NCBI GenBank assembly: GCA_002422985.1
Contig: DITZ01000108.1
Coordinates: 1-8,498 of the forward strand
DNA length: 8,498 nt
Reading direction: 5' to 3'
Source: Sphingomonadales bacterium UBA6171
GTDB taxonomy: Bacteria > Pseudomonadota > Alphaproteobacteria > Sphingomonadales > Sphingomonadaceae
Part shown: positions 1 to 5,104 of the stretch, one piece after another
Numbering within the stretch: position 1 is the first letter of the stretch
Layout of the letters: the number at the start of each line of letters is the position of its first letter
The notes under the pieces: model-generated
The model's database searches: none
What the model saw: the letters and a program-made list of their open reading frames with translations, nothing else
Told to the model about the DNA's origin: nothing
Program-made: the position numbers and the translations under genes

Positions 1-679
1 GGATCGCGCCATGATGCTGCATCACCCCGCGCGGCGTGCCGCCCGTGCCGGATGTATAGATAAGACAGGCGGTATCGCTGCGCTGCATCGTCGCCCAGGA
101 ACGCACGGTCGCCACATCGGCCGCATGCGCTTCCAGCAGGCTCGCCATGTCGGTCAGGTCAAGGTCTGCCCCCAGCTGATTGAGCCGCAGCGGCTCGATG
201 CCCACCAGGGTCTTCACCGTATTCACCTGATAGACCGCCTCCACCAGCACGCGGGCCAGCTTCTGATTGGAAACAATCGCGATGCTCGCGCCGCTGTTCT
301 CCAGGATGAAGCGGTGGTCGCGCGCGGTGTTGGTGGTGTAGGTCGGCACCGAAATGCCGCCCGCGGCCATGATGGCAAGATCAAACAGGCAGAATTCCGG
401 CCGGTTTTCCGACACCAGCACCGCCCGGTCACCCGGCTTCAGCCCGATGGCCCTCAGCGCGGCCGCCAGCTTCGCCACGGTATCGGCGGCTTCGTTCCAG
501 CTGATCGGCGTCCAGACACCCTCCAGCTTTCGCCACAGGAAAGGCCGGTCGCCACGCCGGTCGGCCTGATGGAAGAACATCTCCACCACATTGTCGAAAA
601 ACTCCGCACCAGTCGTCGGCCGCGCGCTTTCCGCCCGGCGCAGCCGTTCAGCCTCCGCAATTGCTTCCTGCCGCTTCAT
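1..679 (-). CDS. AMP-binding long-chain acyl-CoA synthetase (N-terminal part; runs off left edge)
   Basis: ATP-dependent activation of a carboxylic acid, probably a long-chain fatty acid, to its acyl-CoA by way of an acyl-adenylate. About 226 residues are visible, starting MKRQEAIAEAERLRR, against a usual family length near 600, so the window holds only the first third. Residues about 25-120 match the N-terminal pattern of bacterial AMP-binding synthetases: a FLWRKLEGVWTPISW stretch, LKPGDRAVLVSENRPEF, and MAAGGISVPTYTTNT. The AMP/ATP phosphate loop is at residues 208-220, YTSGTGGTPRGVM, a variant of the usual YTSGTTGxPKGV. The start ATG (679-677) overlaps the ggt stop as ATGA, with a purine-rich stretch just upstream, so translation is probably coupled to ggt. 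It is the third gene of the pyrD-ggt unit. The family assignment is firm. Chain-length specificity cannot be read because the C-terminal two thirds lie outside the window. Confidence 0.9.
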   Translation of the reverse strand, partial: MKRQEAIAEAERLRRAESARPTTGAEFFDNVVEMFFHQADRRGDRPFLWRKLEGVWTPISWNEAADTVAKLAAALRAIGLKPGDRAVLVSENRPEFCLFDLAIMAAGGISVPTYTTNTARDHRFILENSGASIAIVSNQKLARVLVEAVYQVNTVKTLVGIEPLRLNQLGADLDLTDMASLLEAHAADVATVRSWATMQRSDTACLIYTSGTGGTPRGVMQHHGAI

Positions 680-2487
680 CGCCCCCGCCCCTCTTTCCGC
701 TTCACCATCGCCGCATCAACCGCCCCACGGTCGAGCGCCATGGCATTGCCCTCGCTGCGCGGATCGGCCGCCGCGCGCCATTCTTCGCCCACCCGCTCCA
801 GCGCATTGCCCTTCAGCGGCAGGGTCGCCACACTCACATTCTGATGGCCCATCGCCTTCAGGCCCGCCGCCATGCCCTCCAGCCGCGTGCCCGCCTCCAG
901 CCGCACGCCGCGCCGGTCGGCGTAAATCTGCGGCGCGCCCAGCGCATCCGCCACCGGCATGCCCCAATCTGCCCAGCCGATGATGGCCTTGGAAACCTGC
1001 GCGATGATGGTCGCCCCGCCCGCCGCGCCAAAGGCGGCCAGCGGCCGCCCCCTGGCATCGAACAGCAGCGTCGGCGACATGGAACTGCGCGGGCGCTTCA
1101 CCGCTTCCATCCGGTTCGGCGCCGGGCTGCCGTCTTCGCGCACCGGCACCAGGTCGAAATCCGTCATCTCATTGTTCAGCATGAAACCGGCCGCCATCAG
1201 CCCGCTGCCGAACGGCCCTTCGATGGTGGAGGTGACGTTCGCCACATTGCCTTCCCCGTCGGCGGCCAGCAGGTGCGAGGTGCCGGGCACATCCGCGAGC
1301 CGCTGGTGCCGGTCCGGCTCCACCCCGGCCGGCGCGCCGGCCTCCGCCGTCTCCATCGCCTTTTCCAGCCGGATCAGCGCCGAACGCGCCTTGATATAGG
1401 ATGGGGCCAGCAGCCCCTGCACCGGCACGGCCACAAAATCCGCATCCGCCCCAAAGGCCTCCCGGTCGGCAAAGGCCAGTCGTTGCGATTCGGCGATCAG
1501 GTGCCAGCTCAGCAGATTGTCCGGTCCCATCGCTTTCAGGTCGAATCGCTCCAGTTGCGCCAGAATCTGCAACACCGCGATGCCGCCGGCCGAAGGCGGC
1601 CCCATCGAACAGACTTTCAACGCCCGATAGGGCAGGCAGAGCGGCGCGCGCGGCGTCGCCCGATAGCGCGCCAGATCCACCTCGTTCAGTTCCGCCGGAT
1701 TGTTGAACGCTCCGGCCACGGCCCTGGAAATATCCGCGCCGATGGAGCCGGTGTAGAAAGCATGCGGCCCGGCCGACGCTATCGTCTGCAGGGTCGCCGT
1801 CAGCACCGGCTGTTTCAGCACATGGCCAACCGGCCATGGCTCGCCCTTTTCGTCCAGAAACACCGAGGCCGCCGCCTTGTCGCGCGCGATCATCGGCTGG
1901 CGGCCGGCGGTGAAGCGATTCAGCCGCTCCGACACCAGCACGCCGTCCTTCGCCAGCGCAATCGCCGGCTGGAACAGCGCCGCCCAGGGCAGCCTGCCCC
2001 AGCGCCGGTGCGCCTCTGCCGCCAGCGCGATCACGCCGGGCACCCCCACCGAATAGCCGCCGGGCACCGCCTCGGCAAAGCTCATCGGCTGGCCATCCTT
2101 GTTCAGAAAGCGATCCGGCCGGGCGGCGGCCGGCGCCCGTTCGCGCCCGTCCAGCGTGTGCAATATTCTGCTCTTTGCATCATACCACAGGAAAAACGCC
2201 CCGCCGCCGATGCCGCTCGATTGCGGCTCCGCCACGGTCAGCGCGATCATCGTGGCAATGGCCGCATCCGCCGCCGAGCCGCCGGCCTTCAGCATCGCCT
2301 GCCCCGCCGCCGTTGCACGCGGGTCGGCCGCACTCACCACGGCCGCACCTTGTGCCGTCACCGCCGCCGCCGGCCGCCGGCCGCCGGCGTCACCGGCGTT
2401 ATAGAAAGCGGTGGTGGGCGCTGTCGCCACCTGCGCCATCAGGGGTTGCGCGATCAGCGCGGCTGCACAGATGAAAAACAATCTCAT
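676..2487 (-). CDS. ggt: Periplasmic gamma-glutamyltranspeptidase / glutathione hydrolase
   Basis: Ntn-hydrolase that removes the gamma-glutamyl group from glutathione and related amides and passes it to water or an amino acid. It matures by self-cleavage into a large and a small subunit. From ATG 2487 the protein has 603 residues. A Sec signal peptide spans residues 1-18 (MRLFFICAAALIAQPLMA, likely cut before Q19), which places it in the periplasm. Visible family motifs: GIGGG (92-96), DGRERAP (113-119; its first Arg matches the glutamate-carboxylate-binding Arg), VPGTSH with the processing nucleophile Thr403, KRPRSSMSPT (464-473), GAAGG oxyanion region (487-491), and ADPRSEGNAMA near the C terminus. 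An alternative GTG start at 2550 overlaps the pyrD stop as GTGA and would add 21 residues. I prefer 2487 because the signal peptide starts there, although neither start has a clear ribosome site. It lies downstream of pyrD and overlaps the acyl-CoA synthetase start by 4 bases. Confidence 0.94.
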   Translation of the reverse strand: MRLFFICAAALIAQPLMAQVATAPTTAFYNAGDAGGRRPAAAVTAQGAAVVSAADPRATAAGQAMLKAGGSAADAAIATMIALTVAEPQSSGIGGGAFFLWYDAKSRILHTLDGRERAPAAARPDRFLNKDGQPMSFAEAVPGGYSVGVPGVIALAAEAHRRWGRLPWAALFQPAIALAKDGVLVSERLNRFTAGRQPMIARDKAAASVFLDEKGEPWPVGHVLKQPVLTATLQTIASAGPHAFYTGSIGADISRAVAGAFNNPAELNEVDLARYRATPRAPLCLPYRALKVCSMGPPSAGGIAVLQILAQLERFDLKAMGPDNLLSWHLIAESQRLAFADREAFGADADFVAVPVQGLLAPSYIKARSALIRLEKAMETAEAGAPAGVEPDRHQRLADVPGTSHLLAADGEGNVANVTSTIEGPFGSGLMAAGFMLNNEMTDFDLVPVREDGSPAPNRMEAVKRPRSSMSPTLLFDARGRPLAAFGAAGGATIIAQVSKAIIGWADWGMPVADALGAPQIYADRRGVRLEAGTRLEGMAAGLKAMGHQNVSVATLPLKGNALERVGEEWRAAADPRSEGNAMALDRGAVDAAMVKRKEGRGR

Positions 2488-2546
2488 ACGCAACCGATAG
2501 GGCCGATGGCGCAGCGCCTCAAGCGCCGGACGAACGGCTCGTCCCG

Positions 2547-3569
2547 TCACCGCAGGTCCGCGCCCACGGCCTCAGCGACCGACCGGAACCCCTGCTGGCG
2601 CAGCAGCGCCGCCAGATCGCGGTTCAGCCGTCCCGGCAGCCCCGGCCCTGCATAAATCATCGCCGTATAGAGCTGCACCGCACTTGCCCCTGCCTTCAGC
2701 TTGGCCAGCACATCCGCCGCCGTGCTGATTCCGCCCACGCCGATGAGCGGCACCCGCCCCTGTAACCGAAGCGCAAATTCCCGCAACACCGCCGTTGAAG
2801 GCCCCATCAACGGCGCGCCCGAAAGCCCGCCGGCCTCATCTTTGTTGCCAGACCGCAGCGTATCGGGCCGCGCCACCATGGTGTTCGACACGATCAGCGC
2901 ATCCATGCCGGCTGCCAGCACGGCATCCGCAATCCCGTCCATCTGCTCCGCGTCCAGATCGGGCGCCACCTTCAGGAACAGCGGCGGGCCACCCGTCCCG
3001 CGCGCGCCCATCGCCGCTGCCAGCAGCTCCGGCAGCGCCTCCCCCTGCAATCCCCGCAGGCCCGGCGTGTTGGGGGACGAGATGTTGAGCGTGATCCAGG
3101 CGGCCTGCGTCCGCACGCTCGCCACGCCCAGCACATAATCCGCAATCCGGTCCGCACTATCCTTGTTGGCGCCGACATTCACCCCCATCAGCGGATGGCG
3201 CATGATGCGCGGCAGCGCCGCCTGCAAACCGCCATTGTTGAACCCCAGCCGGTTGATAACCGCCCGGTCCTCCACCAGCCGGAAGATACGCGGGCGCGGA
3301 TTGCCGGCCTGCGGGCGCGGCGTCAGCGTCCCCACCTCCACAAAGCCGAAGCCCAGCCCCAGCGCGCCGCGCCAGGCGCGCGCATCCTTGTCAAAACCCG
3401 CCGCCAGCCCGATCGGCGTGGGGAACAGCAAATCCGCCAGCTGCGTCGCCAGAATCGGGTCCGGCACGGGCGGCCTGCGCCAGCCGGCCATGTCCAGCGC
3501 CGCTATCGTCAATGCATGCGCCGTTTCCGGGGGCAAAGTGAACAGCGCGGGCCGCAGCAGCGAAAACAT
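2547..3569 (-). CDS. pyrD: Dihydroorotate dehydrogenase, quinone-linked (class 2)
   Basis: Fourth step of de novo pyrimidine synthesis: FMN-dependent oxidation of dihydroorotate to orotate, with electrons passed to membrane quinone. The protein has 340 residues, normal for class 2. The N terminus MFSLLRPALFTLPPETAHAL is the amphipathic membrane-docking helix pair typical of class 2. Motifs in order: GLAAGFDKDA (54-63), GTLTPRPQAGNPRPRIFRL (80-98), NRLGFNN (106-112), NISSPNTPGLRGLQ (162-175; Ser165 corresponds to the catalytic base Ser175 of the E. coli enzyme), KVAPDL (200-205), SNTM (228-231), GGLSG (247-251), GVGGI (277-281) and QLYTAMIYAGP (299-309). The ATG at 3569 is chosen because it opens the known class 2 N terminus and has AAGG 7 bases upstream. 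An in-frame GTG at 3680 would add 37 residues with no family resemblance. It is the first gene of the leftward unit. Confidence 0.96.
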   Translation of the reverse strand: MFSLLRPALFTLPPETAHALTIAALDMAGWRRPPVPDPILATQLADLLFPTPIGLAAGFDKDARAWRGALGLGFGFVEVGTLTPRPQAGNPRPRIFRLVEDRAVINRLGFNNGGLQAALPRIMRHPLMGVNVGANKDSADRIADYVLGVASVRTQAAWITLNISSPNTPGLRGLQGEALPELLAAAMGARGTGGPPLFLKVAPDLDAEQMDGIADAVLAAGMDALIVSNTMVARPDTLRSGNKDEAGGLSGAPLMGPSTAVLREFALRLQGRVPLIGVGGISTAADVLAKLKAGASAVQLYTAMIYAGPGLPGRLNRDLAALLRQQGFRSVAEAVGADLR

Positions 3570-3576
3570 CGGCCAG

Positions 3577-3580
3577 CCTT
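3577..3580 (-). promoter_or_regulatory. Ribosome binding site of pyrD
   Basis: On the minus strand AAGG sits 7 bases before the ATG at 3569. It supports this start over the upstream in-frame GTG at 3680, which would also extend the protein beyond the usual family N terminus. Confidence 0.55.
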
Positions 3581-3612
3581 GCCAGACCAGAGCGGGCCAG
3601 CGCAAGCATTGC

Positions 3613-3630
3613 CCAACCCTGCCAACCCTG
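3613..3630. repeat. Two tandem copies of a 9-bp unit upstream of pyrD
   Basis: CCAACCCTG occurs twice back to back (3613-3621 and 3622-3630), followed by another C. It lies 44-61 bases upstream of the pyrD start, within its likely promoter or leader. It may be a regulator-binding repeat or mere slippage. Its function is unknown. Confidence 0.6.
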
Positions 3631-3677
3631 CTGCCCGCCGCATAACAGCGACGCGGTAAAGCCGGCACGAGCCGCCG

Positions 3678-3715
3678 CACGCCCCCTCGCCCGCCGGGCC
3701 GGGCGAGGGGGCGTG
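3678..3715. repeat. Perfect 16-bp GC-rich inverted repeat (hairpin without U-tract)
   Basis: CACGCCCCCTCGCCCG (3678-3693) pairs perfectly with 3700-3715 across a 6-base loop, CCGGGC. A G-U and a C-G pair can extend the stem to 3676/3717. Neither side is followed by a run of T, so it is not a standard intrinsic terminator. It lies 108-146 bases upstream of pyrD and would be in its leader only if transcription starts further upstream. A dispersed palindrome, a U-less terminator or a protein-binding site are all possible. Confidence 0.8.
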
Positions 3716-3725
3716 TGCACGTGCA
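3716..3725. promoter_or_regulatory. 10-bp perfect palindrome TGCACGTGCA
   Basis: TGCACGTGCA equals its own reverse complement and directly abuts the 16-bp hairpin. It could be a dimeric regulator site for either divergent neighbour. A perfect 10-mer can also arise by chance in GC-rich DNA, so the functional call is weak. Confidence 0.3.
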
Positions 3726-3798
3726 GCGTCACTTTATTTGTCGCATTCATCCAATACGCCGCAAGTCCCGCACCGCTAATCAAAGCACTGCGACCCAA

Positions 3799-3910
3799 GG
3801 AGCGGTTGCCGGCAGAACCCGCCTTTCCTCGTGCAACAGGGAGAATGGCGACACTGCCGAAGCCGCTCCCACTCGAAACGCCCCGGAGCCAACGCTCCGG
3901 GGCTTTTTTT
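3799..3910 (+). ncRNA. Candidate small structured RNA or leader ending in an intrinsic terminator
   Basis: The region folds into one long imperfect hairpin. GGAGCGG (3799-3805) pairs with 3863-3869. TT (3806-3807) pairs with AA (3860-3861) around a bulged G. CGGCAG (3810-3815) pairs with 3854-3859. CGCC (3820-3823) pairs with 3847-3850. A short CT-rich/AG-rich tip closes on an 8-base loop (3831-3838). About ten bases later comes a strong terminator. This layout fits a stand-alone sRNA or a leader/attenuator. It matches no RNA family I recognise: no tRNA, SRP, 6S, RNase P or common riboswitch signature is present. I could not place a promoter with confidence, so the 5' end is only the start of the outer stem. 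Confidence 0.38.
3880..3910 (+). terminator. Intrinsic terminator, plus strand
   Basis: A perfect 10-bp GC-rich stem, GCCCCGGAGC (3880-3889) with 3894-3903, has the 4-base loop CAAC and is followed at once by seven T (3904-3910). The T-run is only on the plus-strand side, so it stops rightward transcription. No protein gene precedes it on that strand within the window, because the genes to its left read leftward. It therefore insulates the araC-type gene or ends the candidate RNA. Confidence 0.9.
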
Positions 3911-4053
3911 CTGCCCTCGCGAAGCCCCCGCAGCGGCTTGATTTTTCCCGTGAAATAGCCGAACCTGCCATCATCGCTGTTGATAGACAGCCGCCACAGT
4001 CGCTCATCGGCCACAACAGATTGGCAGAAAGCGGCGTTGTGGGTCGCCTGGGG

Positions 4054-4059
4054 TATAAA
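4054..4059 (+). promoter_or_regulatory. Possible -10 box of the araC-type gene
   Basis: TATAAA stands out in GC-rich surroundings 23 bases before the ATG at 4083. No good -35 hexamer lies 16-18 bases upstream; TTGGCA at 4021-4026 is too far away. If used, the leader would be only about 17 bases long and would lack a Shine-Dalgarno sequence. Confidence 0.3.
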
Positions 4060-4082
4060 ATGTCGCTTCTGCTGTTGCGTTG

Positions 4083-4940
4083 ATGTCAGCGGGCTTCTCG
4101 CTCCGCTATTTTTCACCCGCCGCGCCGCTCCGGGCGTGGGTGTCCAGCTATTATCTGTTCGAAGTCGAACGCCCGCACATGACCGACACGCTGCGCGCGG
4201 AGTTGCCGCAAGTCCGCTTCATGTGGCGCGGCAGCGGCTGCTTCCGCTATGGCCATGGCGTCGAAGTGCCGATGCCGCGCGCCGCGCTGTGCGGTGCCAC
4301 CTCGGTCGCCGTGCAGTTCGACGCCAATGGCCCGCTCAGCATCTTTGGCGCCGGGCTGTTGCCCGCCGGCTGGGCGGCGCTCCTGGGTGCGGGCGCATCC
4401 GAATTCGCCAACAGCCTCACCGATCTGGAGGACGTCGCCGGGGTCGCCGCGCGCCGCGCGCTCGATCGCATGGGAGAGGCCCGCAGCCCGCGCGAAATCG
4501 TCGCCGCGGCCGATGCCTTCTTCCTGCTGCTGTCGTTGCAGGCAAAATCCCCGCCACTCTGGTTCACCCGCGCCACCGACAGTTGGCTCGCCGGCTCCAT
4601 AGACCCTGATGTCAATCTGCTGATCGAAGCCACCGGCATGTCCGCCCGCCAGGTCGAGCGGCTGGCGCTGCGCGTCTATGGTGCCTCGCCCAAGCTGCTC
4701 TCGCGCAAATATCGCGCCCTGCAAGCCGCTGTCCGCCTCGGCCTCAACCCCGACGCCGGCTGGGAATCCGCCGCCGGCGGCGTCTTCTACGACCAGTCCC
4801 ACTTCATCCGCGAATTCAAGACCTTCGTCGGCATGACCCCCAGCCAGTTTGTCGCCAAAGACAGCCCCTGGCTCGCCCGCCTCACCATCGCCAAGCGCCA
4901 GCAGCTATCGACAATGCCCAAGCTGAACATGGTGAGTTAG
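4083..4940 (+). CDS. AraC-family transcriptional regulator
   Basis: DNA-binding regulator of 285 residues with the usual AraC layout: an N-terminal sensing domain and a C-terminal double helix-turn-helix. The N terminus (LRYFSPAAPLRAWVSSYYLFEV, about residues 8-28) resembles the cupin-like DUF6597 type of sensor domain found in many AraC proteins. The first HTH is near residues 183-211 (ATGMSARQVERLALRVYGAS and onward), and the second near 235-257, with the family signature FYDQSHFIREFKTFVGMTPS and a following QF. ATG 4083 is preferred over TTG 4080 because the conserved N-terminal motif starts right after it. No Shine-Dalgarno sequence is visible for either. The gene stands alone, behind a strong terminator and converging on the aldolase-like gene. 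Target and ligand cannot be inferred; the aldolase-like and phoD genes are the nearest candidates by position only. Confidence 0.88.
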   Translation: MSAGFSLRYFSPAAPLRAWVSSYYLFEVERPHMTDTLRAELPQVRFMWRGSGCFRYGHGVEVPMPRAALCGATSVAVQFDANGPLSIFGAGLLPAGWAALLGAGASEFANSLTDLEDVAGVAARRALDRMGEARSPREIVAAADAFFLLLSLQAKSPPLWFTRATDSWLAGSIDPDVNLLIEATGMSARQVERLALRVYGASPKLLSRKYRALQAAVRLGLNPDAGWESAAGGVFYDQSHFIREFKTFVGMTPSQFVAKDSPWLARLTIAKRQQLSTMPKLNMVS

Positions 4941-4961
4941 CCTGCTCGGTTGGAACGGAGG

Positions 4962-5104
4962 AGGGCGGGTCGTCATTCCGTTCAGGGCGTGGCGAAAAGG
5001 GTGATTTTGGAGCAGCGGAGCGCAGCGTGCTTAAGGCACGTGAGCACCGGAGCGCAGAAAATCGCCCTTTGCAGCCCGCCCTGAACGGAATGGCGGCCCG
5101 CCCT
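4962..5104. repeat. 143-bp composite palindrome between convergent genes (REP/MITE-like, possible bidirectional terminator)
   Basis: Bases 4962-4989 can pair with 5077-5104 over 28 positions: 8 perfect pairs, then C-G, G-C and two G-U pairs, then 16 perfect pairs (CATTCCGTTCAGGGCG with its complement). After a 6-by-6 internal loop, 4996-5008 pairs with 5058-5070 over 13 positions with one G-U. Inside sit two 16-bp direct copies differing by one base (5010-5025 and 5042-5057), flanking a 5-bp hairpin CGTGC-TTAAG-GCACG (5026-5040). The right arm includes the stop codon of the aldolase-like gene. The layout suggests a dispersed palindromic element. It begins 22 bases after the araC-type stop, so RNA from either gene would fold it, which may help end transcription. 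No T-run is present. Confidence 0.8.

Larger units (their letters stand above)
3570..4082. other. Structured non-coding region between divergent pyrD and araC-type gene
   Basis: These 513 bases hold no convincing gene. Open frames crossing the region on both strands have no recognisable domain, no good ribosome site, and run straight through the terminator. From left to right the region contains a 9-bp tandem repeat (3613-3630), a perfect 16-bp GC hairpin (3678-3715) abutting a 10-bp palindrome (3716-3725), an AT-richer stretch (about 3727-3785) that could hold a promoter, an extended imperfect hairpin (3799-3869), an intrinsic terminator on the plus strand (3880-3910), and a TATAAA box (4054-4059) ahead of the araC-type gene. 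The terminator has no obvious protein gene to terminate, which is the main reason to propose an RNA here. Confidence 0.7.

Noticed and set aside
2361..2390. GCC/CGG-rich short repeat as a functional element
   Set aside because: It lies within ggt codons for a Gly/Arg/Pro/Ala linker after the signal peptide, and is ordinary GC-rich low complexity.
2440..2487. Lipoprotein signal in the ggt product (Cys7 after LFFI)
   Set aside because: The Cys is far too early in the hydrophobic stretch for a lipobox. A standard Sec cleavage site (LMA-Q) fits.
661..2655. 664-codon open frame on the plus strand opposite ggt and the pyrD end
   Set aside because: Low-complexity Arg/His/Pro-rich translation with no domain. 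It is antisense to clear ggt and pyrD coding sequence and is a by-product of GC-rich codon use.
3570..3680. Extended pyrD start at GTG 3680
   Set aside because: It would add 37 Arg/Trp-rich residues before the normal class 2 N terminus and would start inside the 16-bp hairpin.
3780..3910. Known RNA families in the candidate RNA: cobalamin riboswitch, hammerhead (CGAAAC at 3874-3879), RNase P, SRP RNA
   Set aside because: Only isolated short matches. The hammerhead lacks CUGAUGA, and the others lack their invariant cores.
3713..3958. 81-codon plus-strand frame, and an internal ATG at 3845 after GGGAGA, as a small protein
   Set aside because: Both read straight through the intrinsic terminator, the ribosome-site spacing at 3845 is too short, and the peptide shows no recognisable feature.
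4021..4036. Sigma-54 promoter at TTGGCA ahead of the araC-type gene
   Set aside because: The required second element (TTGC-like at the fixed distance) is absent.
3391..4116. 241-codon minus-strand frame covering the pyrD 5' end and the intergenic region
   Set aside because: It overlaps confirmed pyrD codons in another frame, crosses the terminator and hairpins, and its translation resembles no family.
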